64,000 nt of DNA from Poronia punctata (Eukaryota > Ascomycota > Sordariomycetes > Xylariales > Xylariaceae), in assembly GCA_022579005.1 (NCBI GenBank), contig MU401579.1, positions 38,924 through 102,923 of the forward strand. Reading direction: 5' to 3'. Both the position numbers and the translations under genes were made by a program. How positions within the stretch are numbered: the stretch's first letter is position 1; every line of letters begins with the position of its first letter. The notes under the pieces were generated by a model that was given only the letters and a program-made list of their open reading frames with translations, searched no databases and was not told where the DNA came from. Of the stretch, positions 50,303 through 63,913 are shown one piece after another.

Positions 50303-51145
50303 TGCGTGTATACATGCACTTTGATGGGAAAGAAAGCTGCGATATGGGTGGCTGAGAGACGTGGGGAAACTGGGATCTGATGGAGCTAGGGAATCAATGC
50401 AATAAGGAATTGGTACAGCTGAGTACCATTTTTCCCGAGAAGGATACGCGGCTTCCCCTTGATTGTACAAAGTTGAGTTAATTAGTAGGTATGATTTGGG
50501 TTATGAGCTTTCTAACAGCCCCAAGCGGGCATGGGCAGGAAGCTCAACTGGCGTTAGCGCGCGCACGAGTATTGGGAAAATTCGTACATGCACTGAACAG
50601 GCGGGTTTATAAGTGCGATAGCAAGATGGTCATTCCACGATGCCGTGTATAATTATCTAGGTATCTGGTTACCTTTTGCTAGTAGTTGAACATGATTTGC
50701 TTATGTTTCATCTAAGCTCCCACTTTTGATACTTTTGAGATTATGTTGATTCAATGTCTGTTCTCATACGTGTACATATATAGAACGCTACACACTATCA
50801 CTGTCTAACGAGCATCCTAAGATTATAGCGTAGGTAGTTTGTCTTCTTCTTCCTCTTTTTCTTCCTCCCCCCTTTTTACATATCCAGCTGTTTGTTTGTT
50901 TGTTATAAGTAGAAGAAGGAGGAATATAGAAGTGCGCCATAGGCAGGTACCTACCTAGCTATAAGGTACCGCATATATCTAAGTACTTATTACAGTCATA
51001 GTCACTTACAATTACAATCGTTACTTACTTACTTACCTATATATATACATATTATCTAGGAAATGTTACGTCTAGTACTCGTAATGTGTAAAGTTGGCAG
51101 CTGAGCTCTACAAGTACTTGTATAATAGGTACCTTAAGTAGGGAG

Positions 51146-51179
<34 letters not shown>

Positions 51180-52801
51180 AATTTTAACGTCTATCTTAGG
51201 TGAAGTAGGGAGGTACGTAGTATTATGGACAGGTTATATGTAGTAGGGATTGTGTAGAGAGGTCGGACTAGCCCTACCTTGCATATGATACACGTAATGT
51301 ACAATTAACAATTAATAGTACTAGTAGTAGTAAGCTTAAAATGTCTCCGTCTCTTTACAAGTACACGTACCTACTCTATATAAAATCTTGCAAAGTCTGA
51401 TCAAAAGTTGCTAGCGATAGTTTGTATAATGTAGGGAGTAGGTAATGAATCGCAATATATTCATATCTAAATTTATATACATTTTGGTAGACTACAGAAA
51501 ATACCAGTCATCCCAAGGAAATAACATCATATACCTAAGGTACCTATCCAGCCAGCCTCAACCTTGCACATTTGAGCAAAAAGGAGGTATATGTTAGGTT
51601 ACATACAATGTAACACACAGCCCTCTCCAAAGTACGAGTAAAAAAGAGACACCGCCTTAGACCCAAACGAAAACATTCTGATCCCCCCGGTCAGAGCTGA
51701 AAAAGTAGCAGGCGAATCCCTCATGTTACACCAGACACAAAAGTATCCGTTTCATAGCCCTGTTCCTGCTCCTGCTCCATCCTCCAATCCTGATTCCTAC
51801 TTACATATATGCACAGGTATAAAATAAAGTCCTAGGTTACCTCTTGAGCTTATGTTCTACTTGTTTGGCATTTTCTTTGCCTGTCTGACAGTTTCTATCC
51901 TATACATGGGAGCAATGGTTCTATATCGGATAGGTATTAGCTATGTATGGATCAAGTCCGTCACATTAGGTTGACGACTGCACACGGCATTTCCTGTGCC
52001 CCGCTCCCGAGGTTGCCGTAAGGGGTGCGTTTCGAATGTCGTTTCAACATTTATACGTACTACTGGCTTTTGTTGACCGATTTTGTGCATGATGGTATAA
52101 AATTGTTAGGGGAGCTGTGAAACATTTGCAATAGGCGATCCCCCTATCACTTGCTCGTTAGCCTGACAATATTATATATAGAACGTCGAGTAAAGTAATG
52201 CTCTTAGCGATGGGAATTTCCAAGATAAAATTCCAACAAGTAGATGGGTACATGTAATTACCTGGGGTAAATACACGTAGGTACGAGTACGGTTCCTTGT
52301 CGGCAGTGTCGGCAGGTGACCGCCTAGTGACTGGGCTAAGCCGGCGAATTCTCGCCCATCATTGGGTGCAGGATAGGACACCGCCGCCCAGTTCAGCAGG
52401 CTGGAGATCCCAATGCAATGTTTCCGCAGTAGCGCCTATGTGTTGCAGGGATCTTCGCTTCCAATTTTGGTAATTGGTGACAGTTGGAACTGTGATTTGA
52501 CATGACCAACTCGGCGCAACCCTCTTACAGATTCCTGTCAGTACCTGGTGCCTGGCATGCCTGGTCAGCCTGGTCAGCCTGGGTATACTGGGTTATAATT
52601 ACATGTGTCAACCCAAGCCTTTTCCCAAGCTCAACATGGGTTGATTCTGTTGTGCTCTACTTTTGTTGCCCTTTTAAGCATTTTCTTTCTGTTGATTTGT
52701 TTTTCGCGCTAGACTGATCGGTTCTGCGATTTTGCTGCTGCTGTCGTTGGCTTCAGTCCCGACTCTTTTATTTTCTCCGAGTCATTGCGCCCGAGCTGAC
52801 A
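50303..52801. other. 2.5-kb spacer, no gene seen
   Basis: AT-rich in places, with a (TAG)11 tract (51147-51179), many TAGGTA and TACTTACTTACC words and no frame with family features. The lysophospholipase promoter lies at the end, with TTTTATTTTCTCCGAG before the start. Confidence 0.55.
51147..51179. repeat. (TAG)11 microsatellite
   Basis: Eleven perfect trinucleotide units in the spacer. Confidence 0.95.
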
Positions 52802-54760
52802 ATGCATGTCCCATCCGCAATACTGCCGTTATCCTTGCTGTCCCTAATTTCAACGGCACTCGCGGTACCAAACTCTCTCGACCCGGTACACAATGACGTT
52901 GTCCTAGATATTTTGCGTCGGGCGAGGCCGAATAGCCCGTCTGGCAATTATGCGCCGGCCACCGTCGATTGTCCGTCGGAAAAGCCGACCGTCCGAAATG
53001 CCGGCACGCTGTCGCGCTCCGAGACGGATTGGTTGAAAAAGCGCCGGGCCAATACCATCGACCCCATGATGCAGTTCTTGAAGCTCGCCAACATCGGCGA
53101 CTTTGATGCCCCCGGTTATGTGCAGTCCCACTCCAAGAACTTGTCCGTCGTCCCCAACATCGGCATCGCTGTCTCGGGCGGCGGTTATCGTGCCCTTATG
53201 AACGGTGCCGGCTTCATCGCAGCTGCCGATGGTCGAACACCCGGCTCCACAGACAAGGGCGGCATCGGAAACCTGCTACAGGCTTCCACCTATCTCGCTG
53301 GTCTGTCCGGCGGTGGTTGGCTCGTTGGTTCCATCTTTGCCAACAATTTCTCCACAATACCCGACCTGCGAGACGGTCGACCAGATTCCGCCTTGTGGAA
53401 GTTCTCCAATTCGATTTTCGAAGGGCCTAAAGACAGTGGCCTCTCGATTCTCAACACGGCCGAATATTGGACCAACGTGGCCGCACAGGTCGACGACAAG
53501 CGTAAGGCTGGCTATGGTATCTCCATCACGGATTACTGGGGTCGTGGTCTGTCCTACCAGCTCATTAACGCAATGGATGGTGGCCCGAGTTATACCTTTT
53601 CCTCCATCGCTGACGCCGACAACTTCAGAAGTGCCGATACGCCCATGCCCATACTAGTGGCGGATGAACGGGCCCCCAATACACAGATCATATCCTTGAA
53701 CTCAACCGTGTACGAATTCAACCCTTGGGAAATTGGAAGTTTTGATCCGACCCTCTTCGCTTTCGCACCGACCGAGTACGTGGGCTCCAACTTCAGCAAC
53801 GGTGCCGTCCCACATGACGGACACTGCGTACGAGGCTTTGACCAGTTCGGTTATGTCATGGGAACAAGCAGTTCCTTGTTTAACAACTTCCTTCTCCAGC
53901 AAAATATGACATCGGGCGTGCCCGAGTTCGTCCAAAACGCTCTCACATCCGTGGCCCAACGGGTAGGCGAGAACCAGGATGACATCGCCGAGTGGCGGCC
54001 CAACCCATTCTACAAGTACCGTCCGGATATCAATGGAAACGCCAACACGCAGCTACTTACCCTCGTCGATGGCGGATCCGACCTGCAGAACATCCCTCTC
54101 CACCCCCTGATCCAGCCGGTTCGCGCCGTCGACGTCATCTTCGCCGTTGATTCTTCAGCCGACACCACATTCAACTTCCCCAACGGGACAGCGCTACGCG
54201 CCACGTACGAGCGCACCATGGGCAACATCGCCAACGGCACCCAGTTCCCGGCCGTGCCAGACGCAGAGACCTTTATCAACCTGAAGTTGAACCAGAGACC
54301 CACCTTTTTCGGATGCAACACGACCGAGTTCACGTCGGAAGACAAGAACGCCAACATCCCGCCGCTCATCGTGTACATGCCCCTGGCGCCCTACACGGCG
54401 TACAGCAACGCATCGACCTTTGACCCTTCGTACACCGACGCGGAGCGCAATGCTTTTATCCAGAACGGCTTCAACGTGGCCACCATGGGCAATGGGACGG
54501 TAGACGACAAGTGGCCGGCCTGTGCCGCTTGTGCAGTTCTCAGCCGCAGCCTGGAGCGTAGTGGCACTCCGGTCCCGGCCACATGCCGTTCCTGCTTCGA
54601 CCGGTACTGCTGGGACGGTAAGACGGACAGCAGGCGCGTCGACGAGTATCAGCCGGAGCCCATCATTGGATTGACGCCGTTGGGCGGCGCGGGCGGTCTC
54701 AGAAGTACCGGTTGGATCTGGGCCGTTGTCGGTGCCGCTAGTATGGTCCTTATGTTGTAA
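52802..54760 (+). CDS. Lysophospholipase (phospholipase B), secreted and probably GPI-anchored
   Basis: A single exon encodes 652 residues, the normal length for fungal PLB-type lysophospholipases. It should release fatty acids from (lyso)phospholipids at the cell surface or outside the cell. Residues ~1-21 are a signal peptide. The fungal cPLA2-like catalytic elements are present: [11 protein letters not shown] with the conserved Arg, nucleophile Ser169 in GLSGGGW, and Asp423 in [15 protein letters not shown]. The C-terminal Cys cluster ([11 protein letters not shown] ... [11 protein letters not shown]) is typical. Many N-x-S/T sites fit secretion. The last ~20 residues are hydrophobic ([15 protein letters not shown]) after a Gly/Ser-rich stretch, as in a GPI-attachment signal. 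No intron is needed and no defect is seen. Confidence 0.95.
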   Translation: MHVPSAILPLSLLSLISTALAVPNSLDPVHNDVVLDILRRARPNSPSGNYAPATVDCPSEKPTVRNAGTLSRSETDWLKKRRANTIDPMMQFLKLANIGDFDAPGYVQSHSKNLSVVPNIGIAVSGGGYRALMNGAGFIAAADGRTPGSTDKGGIGNLLQASTYLAGLSGGGWLVGSIFANNFSTIPDLRDGRPDSALWKFSNSIFEGPKDSGLSILNTAEYWTNVAAQVDDKRKAGYGISITDYWGRGLSYQLINAMDGGPSYTFSSIADADNFRSADTPMPILVADERAPNTQIISLNSTVYEFNPWEIGSFDPTLFAFAPTEYVGSNFSNGAVPHDGHCVRGFDQFGYVMGTSSSLFNNFLLQQNMTSGVPEFVQNALTSVAQRVGENQDDIAEWRPNPFYKYRPDINGNANTQLLTLVDGGSDLQNIPLHPLIQPVRAVDVIFAVDSSADTTFNFPNGTALRATYERTMGNIANGTQFPAVPDAETFINLKLNQRPTFFGCNTTEFTSEDKNANIPPLIVYMPLAPYTAYSNASTFDPSYTDAERNAFIQNGFNVATMGNGTVDDKWPACAACAVLSRSLERSGTPVPATCRSCFDRYCWDGKTDSRRVDEYQPEPIIGLTPLGGAGGLRSTGWIWAVVGAASMVLML

Positions 54761-57700
54761 TTCTGCATCGCTGTCTCTATTTTTTCTTCTTTATTCACTT
54801 GCTCCTCAAGGAGGTAACTGGATTCGACTTGGAACGATAGTCTAATTCGGGGTTTCATGCGCCATGTTTTGCAGAATACCATGCGGGATCCCTGTATAGC
54901 ATCCTGACTGCATACCCACATGGCATGGCATGGCATCCACACACCGCCTCCTAACATGGCCATAAGCACACGCGTGGCATGAAGGGACGGGGAATGATAT
55001 AATAGTAGACGGAGTTTAAAGCCGATCCTCGTCCCGGTGATTACGGCGCGCGTTAGTTAGAGGTACCCATTTCTCGGTGGCCGAGCGAGATTGCGATATG
55101 CAAGCTCCAAGTTGAGTTGTGGCAGATAGCATTTTATTTATGTGTTTGAAGATGAGAAAACGATAGAAAGACGGGGTAGAAGAGAGATAGATACCCATAG
55201 CGCCTACCTCATTCACACGTACATGTTGAGGTAACCATCCTAATAAGTCAGAAGCAAGCAAGTACATGATGTAATCATTTGTCTCAGAAGATGAACGCAA
55301 CTACCTAAGTAAGTACCTACTTAGACGACCAAAAGAAAAGACCAGGAGATGACGTTCCATTTGGGCACAAAATCACAGTGCACCCCATTACTAGGATATT
55401 ATAAAACATGCACTAATGTCTTTTTTAATAAAAATAAAAATAATACTTATCTAGGTACCTACCCGACTACGATTTGCTACAATTCCGACCCCACGGGGAA
55501 GATCGTGACAGGTATAAAGTATCACCACCTTCCCCAATGTTCGAGGAGACAGGTACGCCTAAACCGCAACATATAAGCAAATTCGGAGGACATCCTACAC
55601 CTAAATAGAAATACACGTCATCTAGTCCATATACACACCTACGAATGTGCCGGTGTCCAAGGTGACATGTAGGTAAGCTAACCTAGATACATCCCTCTTA
55701 CCCATATGCGTGAAACGAGTACCACTCGTATGTCCCACGGCAGCATACCTAAATATCTGTCTATCTTTGGTATTACCCTGTTTTACATGCCCAATAAGTT
55801 ATTTTCGTAGTGATCCCTCACAATAAAGGCAAGTCCATCCATCCACCCAGAATCCCACAGACGGAACAAACCCCCCGCGGGCAGTACCGGTAAGCGTTTA
55901 CCTTGTATTATCCCCGGACACCGATAAATAAGCCAAGGTGAGGGATTCTTGTCTGTCGTGTATCGTGTATCGTGTATCGTGTGTGTGGAGATCTGATCTA
56001 ATCTAGATACTTCCGTTTATTTATTATCGGATATCGAAAATTGCCCGTCTTACTCACTCTTCTTTTTCATACAACCTGCAATCTCTTACACATATACACA
56101 CACTCATATATAAATGCCAAGAAATAGGCGGTAGTAAGTACCTAGGCTTTATCTACTTGCAGGGTCCTGTTATGCAGGTCATTTTTAATTGTTATATTTA
56201 TATACATGAAGGAATACTAGGTTAGTAGATGCGGTAAGGCGGCACGAAATAAACATGTATGTAAGCATCGGGGAGGGAGGGAGGGAGGGAGATGGGTGTG
56301 GGGGTGGGTGTGGTGTGAGAGTTCCGCGTCACAAGTACCTAATCTTGTAAGTAAGCCGGATAACGATTCCTCGCTTCCCTTTTCTACCTACCGTACGTTT
56401 ACCCTAGACATTTTTTCCTCTTTCCTTTTTTCGCATATTGAGGTTCGGTAAGTATTATCTTTATATTCATCTCATTTTTGAAATTCAGTGTTACAATTAT
56501 TATTAACAGTCCCGAGGGTTAACTAAGTACGTATAAGTCTGCACCTTGATAGGATCTATCCGGGGCACATGTTATTCTCTTCATTTGCACATGTGTAAGT
56601 AGGTTAAGTGCTTGCAACTTAAGTATACGTGTATTCATCTAGGTTAGGTCCTCGAAATATTCCAAGGTGAACAAGCTTACTTACTTAAAGTATCTATCCC
56701 ACCGTAACCGACCGACCGACCGACCGACCGACCGGTAAAAACCTTGGACCACGACAACTACCTTTCTACCGTATCGTTCCCCGCCCCTAGTAGAGTACAT
56801 AGTATAATCCAGTTTCACTCGGACGTATTTTCATCAACCCTATATAAATCCCATCTTTAAGAATACAATACTACCTACCTTTGCATACTACCCACCCACT
56901 CACTCACTTAACTTATATCTTCTTCGTGTTACTTGCTAGCCACATTGGTATCAGTAAATAAATAAATAAATATAAACAGGGCCCCCATTAAATGGGAAGG
57001 ACTTTGCGACGCCCTTTTTTTTCTTTCTCTGGTCGGACACGGTGTGGAAAAAGCAAAACAAGAAGATAATTGCATAAATATCACTCGTCCAACCTTCTTT
57101 TGGGTCGGGTCGGGTTGCGTCTGGTCGGCGTATACCAGGTTCATTCATGCCTTAAACTCCCTCGCAATACTACCCCAAGGTACAGACTCTTTTGACCTAA
57201 GGCGACGTAGGTGACTAGGCCGATAGAAGTGTCACCTACCGGCCATGTCCGACCGGCCAAGGAGTATGGCTGAGAGAGGTCAAACCTTCGCACACCGGTC
57301 TCTATATTACCTGGCCTCGATGCTGTGTATGCTATCTATGTCGTTCGGGAAGATGAAGCTCGGTTAAGCATGGACTTATCTGCATTTTCCCGGACCCCAA
57401 TAGGAAGCATAATCTTCAATGATGCCGTGGTGACATCGTTATATACCGTGGCGAACAAAATCCTGTACATCCAACCCTCGTCGCCACTTAGGTCGGGGTG
57501 CAATCGGCGGGTAAAAGACAATATCAATATTTTATTATTTCGAGTCGTAAAGACCTTCTAGAGTCCCATGGATATCTTACTGAGCTCTCAGATTTATCAC
57601 ATAAGAAAATAAAGTCCGCTTTTATCGCCCAGGCCCGATCCCTTTCCCGTTCCCATTCCTATTCCGAGGTCCATTCCTTCCCGTTTCCGTTCCCGTTCCC

Positions 57701-57873
57701 GCTCCCGCTCCCGCCTGTTTAATTTCGACATACCGAAACGGAAACTGGTATGGATAGGTGAAACGTAATATATAGGTTGATCGGAGTGGTATATAAGTCG
57801 TCGCATCATGAAAGAGTATAAAAAAGAAGGGGTATTATAACAAGATAAATTCCATTGCGTGCAGAATGCCGCC
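54761..57873. other. 3.1-kb convergent spacer, no gene seen
   Basis: The 3' regions of two convergent genes lie here. Repeats include CGTGTAT x3 (~55957-55983), a GGGA repeat near 56270 and (ACCG)7 at 56707-56734. Short frames near 54649-55576 and 56929-57809 show no family features; a poly-Arg/Glu frame at 57597 comes from a CCGTTC repeat. Confidence 0.55.
56707..56734. repeat. (ACCG)7 microsatellite
   Basis: Seven perfect tetramer units in the convergent spacer. Confidence 0.95.
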
Positions 57874-59754
57874 TTATCTGAACGAGTAGGGGCCTTCGAC
57901 TTTTACGTCCTGAACGCCATCAGGCATCATCCGAAACCACTCAGCCCAGTTTTCTAGGCTGGGTAACTCTTCTGTCAACCGGATCGACAACGTCAACTGG
58001 GAGACGGCGTGCGTATGATCGACTCCAACGTGTGGTTTCTGAAGCTGAAGTGGAAGTGGGGATAACGTAATAGAAGGTAGTCGAGCGTTCCCCGACGCTT
58101 GCATATGTAAAGGGGCTGGAAAGGACATGTTGCTCAAGCCCTTTTCTGGATACCTGTCCAACACTAGCTTCGGGAATATGGGCATCAGCTTGGCGTGTAG
58201 TTCGGCCGCCGACAACGCGTTGGGATGCCGCTGTAGGGTCCGTGCCCGGAGTTGCTCGCTCAGCGCCCTCGTGAAGATGCCACGTTCGAGGAGGTTATAG
58301 TAGTCGTCGGGGGCAGAGGCCGCTATCAGCTCCAGCACGCCGTTTTGTCGTACTATCTTCGTCGCCGGATAGTACATCGAGTCCATGAGGATAAGCGTGT
58401 CCGAATTTGCCTCCTCCAGTATATGTTGGATTCCGTTCCAGCGGATAGTCCCGGCCTTCTCCCGATTTCGCGAACTGCTTTATCGTCAGCGCCGTCCCTA
58501 CCTATGTTTAAACGTCTTTCATACCTTGATAGGACCATTTCCCTATTGTCGTCCAAGTAGCTAAATCCACTGTAGTACACAACCTTCAGCGTATCCCTGG
58601 TGTCGTTCTTGTCGATAAACTCGTTTATGATTCTTGAAAGCCATCTCCACGGGTTATGGTATCCGTCCCGCGTCGCCGAAGGTATTTTGACTATCTCCGG
58701 CGTGTAGTGGTAGCACTTTTGGAAAACTTCGGCCAGCTCCTCCACGGCCGCTTCTATGCTGGACTCCTGCTCGTCCTGCCAGAAGATCAAGAGGGCATAG
58801 GCGTTTGTGTACCGACCCCTGTGTGCCAGAATCTTGGAAGCCGTACTCTCTAGATCATGCTTGACCGACCCCGGATGAGGCATCGGCGAGTACAATGAAG
58901 GCGGTGTTCCAAGGGCGTTGGGCATCGATAAATGCCTCTCTATCCTCGGTCCCGAAGGAAGAGGTGTCCTATTGATCCTGGATTCATTCGGCGATACCCG
59001 ACCCGTATTGGGCCGGGGAATGGGTGTAACAGGGACGGCGTCGATGTCCATCTCATGCGATCTCCGGGCGTAGGGAGGAGGTGGCGGCCTCATCTGCCTT
59101 GGAGCGGGACTTAATGGCCTCCCAGCAAGGTTGGCAAGGTCCTGAAGTGGGCTAGAAGACCGATACTTCTGTACGGCCTCCTCCCACGACATGTTGTGGT
59201 GGTTGGGGTGGCACTTGGAAAGGGGCACAAATGTGAGTTTTCTGTTCACCTTGGACGCACGAACGATTCGCCTGTTTCGGATTGAGCATCTGAGCACTTA
59301 CAGCAACCCTCCGCCTCCGGCAATCTGGACAGGCGCCTAGCTTTCGTATCAAGGCGGCCTTCTCCCTCTGAGCGGCCGAGAGAGGGCCGGTCCGCCGCCG
59401 GCTTGCCCGACGATTACTCGAGATTTCGGCGCCATCTTTCACGGAGAAGATCGACTGGGACGACTCAACACTGTAGGCTGTAGCGGATGTGTCAGTCGAA
59501 CTAGTCGTGACGACTGCCGTGTCGGAAGAGGCATTCGTCGACGTGCTGGAACCCGTGTCTTTCCTCATGGGCGGCGAAGACTGACTGACAGAATAGTCCG
59601 AGTGATTCTCGATCTTCAACGGTTCCGGAGGTCCTAACTGGGTGGTCGTATGTACCAGACGAGGCTGTTGGTGATTCTCGTAAACATGTTGACTTCTCTC
59701 TTCCTTCTTACTGCTTTTGGGGAACGATTCTGCCAAGCTCGGGGCAGGATGCAT
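57874..59754 (-). CDS. Cys/His-motif protein with catalytically degenerate caspase-like domain
   Basis: Three minus-strand exons (59754-59302, 59213-58525, 58474-57874) close in phase to 580 residues. The N-terminal ~115 residues are Ser/Thr-rich. Residues 142-157 form a compact Cys/His motif (CPDCRRRR then CHPNHH), preceded by KAALIRKLGA and followed by NMSWEEAV; it may bind zinc or nucleic acid. A Pro-rich linker follows. Residues ~275-480 match the fungal caspase-like fold (YALLIFWQDE; IPSATRDGYHNPWRWLSRIINEFI; LKVVYYSG; IRWNGIQHIL; SDTLILMD; GVLELIAAS). Active relatives read YYxGHG and LDCC here; this protein has SGFS (Phe368 for His) and MDSM (Met414 for Cys), so it should lack protease activity. 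The C-terminal ~110 residues end in WAEWFRMMPDGVQDVKVEG, which looks conserved. The role is unknown; a scaffold or signalling pseudoenzyme is my inference. Confidence 0.8.
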
Positions 59755-60010
59755 GTCGTCTGGGCGCCTCCTCGTCAGCGTATACTGGCTACCTCATACT
59801 GCTGGAAGATGGCAGACACGTCGTTGCTCGCTGACTTGTTTCCCTACGACACCTAGGATACCCGAGACACCTAAGACACCTAAGCCAGCCGAGACGCCAA
59901 ACTGGAGATGGATCGAAGAGGCCCAATGTTGACGTCTGTGCGCGTACGGTGTGCTGTAAACCTATGAGTTGTGCTGCGTAGAGTTTGTGTGGTCCTGAGC
60001 TGTTCTATGC

Positions 60011-60035
60011 TGTGTGTGTGTGTGTGTGTGTGTGT
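60011..60035. repeat. (TG)n microsatellite
   Basis: About twelve TG units, followed by further TG-rich sequence. Confidence 0.9.
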
Positions 60036-63000
60036 CTGTCTGTATGCGTGTAGTGCGAGTAGGTAGTGCGTGCAGTGCGTGGGTGGTGCCGTTGCCCGAG
60101 TGTGTTGTTAGGTGTATTGTGTATTGTGTGGGTGTGTATGATTCTATGGGCGTTTGTGTATTGGGGGTACGTGCGTCTCTTTCTGTTTCTGTTTCTGTCT
60201 ATGTCGCCCTTTCCCTAATCTAGAGGCTAGAGACTACGAGTAGAGGCTAGAGGCTAGGTAGCTCTCCTTTCACTACTGCGTGTGTATCCAAGTGCCGGTG
60301 TTGGGCTGTGATACAATGGAACTACAATCACACACGAGTGGTGTAGGTCATGCAAGTACGTGCTAGGTGTATGTACCATGTAGGTGATGCGTAGATAGTT
60401 GGCGCGAGTAAGTGGCTGACTCCGAGGCAGTTGGTAGCTGGCGGCCGTTGGAGAGACGAATGAGAGACGTAGTGGACGTACCGTTGGGCAGAAGCTACCT
60501 GAAGTAGGTAGGTAGGCTAAGTCGAGAAGGTAGGTAGTGCTCTACACGACGTCAAGGCTATCGCGGGTATGCAAGAACGGGTAGAGTACTATCCCCCTGC
60601 CATAGTCTTAAGTAGGTAATCTAGGTACGTACGTGGTTCGCGTGTTTACCTGATATAATCCAGCGGGCGAGCGAGTTGGATGTCATATAACATGCAGCTG
60701 TGAAAGTGGAATGTGATTGGCCACCGCCGACGTGATACAGATTTGTTCATAGATCCGGGATCATGGTTGCACGAAAAGGCCGTCAGCCTTTGTCAGAGCT
60801 GTATTTACCTCTCCCCTAGGCAAGTATTGTAGGTATTTAGGTATCGAGGTGTCGGGGCTTTAGAGTGCAGGCTTGTATATGGTATCTGACTGTTACTTAA
60901 AGAGTCCTAGATAAAAATATAGAAACTACTACCAGTGCCTACGCACATTAAATATCTGCCTCAAGTAAGGTATGTACCTACATGTATACGTCGAGGGCAA
61001 GTGGTACATGGAGAATAGGTAGGCACGAATCACGATCGGGTATGATTATGAAATTCTATTCGTACATACCTTCCCACATCCTAGTAAGAAGTAGGCCCTC
61101 ACTGATAGGTATTGCCTACCGTCAGGTTAGGTACCCTATATGGAGTCCACAAGGCGGGATAGGTGGATTGAGGTGTGGATGGAGATGGTAGGTAAGGTAG
61201 GGAGGTGCCACCTAGCTCCACGGAGTATGTGGGTAGTCGCTCTATAGGAAAAAGTTCTTGGTAGCTACGCGTTCAGAGGCTGCCTTCTTTGTCTGTGGTT
61301 CAGCCATTGGTGGGAATCTGCTCATAGCTCGACATCCATCTCTATACCAAAATACTCAAAACCGAATTGCTATTCTCGACTTGGCTTTCATATCTTGTCA
61401 GTCAGGATTTATTCCTCTATCGACTCATGTTGCTATCACAACCCTTACATGGCAGGCATGTAGCAGTCCTACCAAACTTGGCTAGTTTGGGCTTCTGTGC
61501 CGCAAGTGTCCGGTACATATGTGCCTTACTTCATGTAATGTGCCTCGTTTATACCATGAGCTGTAGGCATGTGGTAGGTATGCCGGAGGTACGCCGAAGG
61601 CATGCTGTAACCTGTATGCTGGACAGTGGGTAGCGATATCCTCACATAGGTCACCTACTTAGCTACGTGCATAGTACTAGTATATATGAGGTGATATACA
61701 GACATACCTATCTCCATCCATGCCTCCATAGCTACATATGGACATGACACATAGGTAAACATATCCCGCACCAGTCCACCTACATGCGTCCGGTGTCTAC
61801 TACACACATACATACTGACTTACATACCTCCATACATTACATCTTACGACCTACATACACGTCGTACATACATGATTTCTTGGTCACGCCCACGATGTGT
61901 AATACGTTAGGACCCTGAAACGGGAGCCGAGGGCGACTCGACGAACTGGCCTTGAAGCGCTCGAAATGGAGTAGGCGACTGCCTATCACAGCATACCTAC
62001 CTCTTACGTACCTCCTCAGACAGCTTCTACTATAGTTTTTGTGGATCCCCGATCTGGGACCCGCTTGCCAGATCAACCCCCTATTGTATCCCATGCTGCT
62101 CATTACATGTTTTTATTATTAGTACATTGTAACAATTTGGTTCATATCAACACCTATGAGTCTATGACACCCTACACACTCTTTCATTTTATCACCTGTC
62201 TCGGAGACCAGACTATGAACATATGCGGATGATAGAATACACGTGTACTTGTCCCGCTCTTTGGCGACGGACGAAAGCTCCAAGCAAGGCTCGGGCATGA
62301 ACTGAATGGCTTATCTCACCTACCTACAGACACATATGCCGGAATACCTACAAAATACATGATGACATGTAAGTATCTTTATATAAACCAGGTACCTACT
62401 CATATATGTGCAGGATTCGGAACGTATAACTTCCAGGGTAGGCTAGGTGTATGAGAACGTGCTGAGTGGCCACCGGAATCTCGCCTCACCATCCCATCTA
62501 CCGGCTCGAGCCGACAATCGAGTGCTATATATGGAGGTGTGTTGTTGCAGTTGGCCAGTATTCCATGACGGTCGACGCCAATCCACGACAATCCACGACG
62601 GAATTATCTCCTTCACCTTGCATGGACATGGACAACGCGCTCACACTTGACATTTCATTCGCACCGGTGAAGGGAGCCAAACGGGGGCGAGGTTAAATTG
62701 CGCGAGTCCACATGAAAGCCTAGACAGCTGATTGATTTTCCCAGGCTACGGCGGATGTTACCTACCAATCCAGGTATACATACAGGTACACTCCAATGTT
62801 GCTTTGGTCGAAACACGAAGGAGCCGCAAAGTACCAATCACGGCCAACGGCGGGATAAACATCGATGCCGATTGGGCACCGCAATGGAGACTTCACAGCG
62901 ATACGCCGGACTTTATTTCTCTCTCTAGAGTGAATGCACCGCCTACACCTGGTCCAGCCCTTTCGCTTCGGCTAATTCAGGTCGTAAACTAAGGCAAGGA

Positions 63001-63885
63001 CATGAGAAAGGAGAAGGGGGAGACGAGGGGAAGACGACAAAAGCGGCAACGCAACGAATGATTGAAGAGAAACGCGGGGCGAGAGTGGAAACGAAGAAGA
63101 GGAAAAATTCGAGGAGAAAAATCGACGAACCGAAGCACGCGACTTTATCACGGCCATAGTAATACACTAACCATATATACATACTTACCCTCACATACAG
63201 AATACAACACCACCTTGCCCCAGAATTGGGGACCCTTCACTTTGGCTGGTTTTCTTTTTTCTTTTTTCGCTTCGACCACATCCAGCACCCGACAGGAATT
63301 TTGGGCCAATAGGATCGCATCCAATTTTCTCGGATTTGCATTCGCTGATGCGGCCCCCGGCGAATACGCGACGGCTGTAGGGGCGATAATAGCCCTGTCG
63401 TTTACAAGGACGAGACAAGAAAAGGGGGGAAGAGAATGAGGGCGAAGTGATAATAAAAGGTACAATACACAGAGCCCAGTTTTCTGCGGTCGATGGTACG
63501 CTGCTGAGTTTTCTTCCTAATCAAGTCTTTTGGTTTCCTGGTTTCTCGTTCTTACCCCAAGTTCAAGTCAGCCCCGATTTTGCAGTGATTCGCTCACTGA
63601 AGTCGGTTGCTGGGGTTGCTGGCCTGTGTTGATGCAGTCTCTCTGTCATCTGATTACACCAGCCTCGACGCTTAATTGAGGCTTGATCATCCAAGTACGA
63701 AAATCCCGAATCAAAAGACGCTCTGGTTGGTGATGCGGCGCCCACATCGCTGCACGGTCTGCTTCCGCATTTCACTTGCTCACCTTGGTCCTTGCTAGGT
63801 CCAACGGCAAGGGATGGGGGTTTTCTTGCCAGTGGCCGTCGAGGTGGATATGGATGTGAATGTGGATGTGGATATGTAAGCTTTT

Positions 63886-63913
63886 GGGGGGGGGGGGGGG
63901 GGGGGGGGGGGGG
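63886..63913. repeat. 28-base G run
   Basis: The longest uninterrupted G tract in the window, preceded by a GGATGTGGATAT-like repeat (63840-63880). Confidence 0.9.

Noticed and set aside
59932..60235. Small Val/Cys/Ser-rich frame over the TG repeat
   Set aside because: Translation of a dinucleotide microsatellite.
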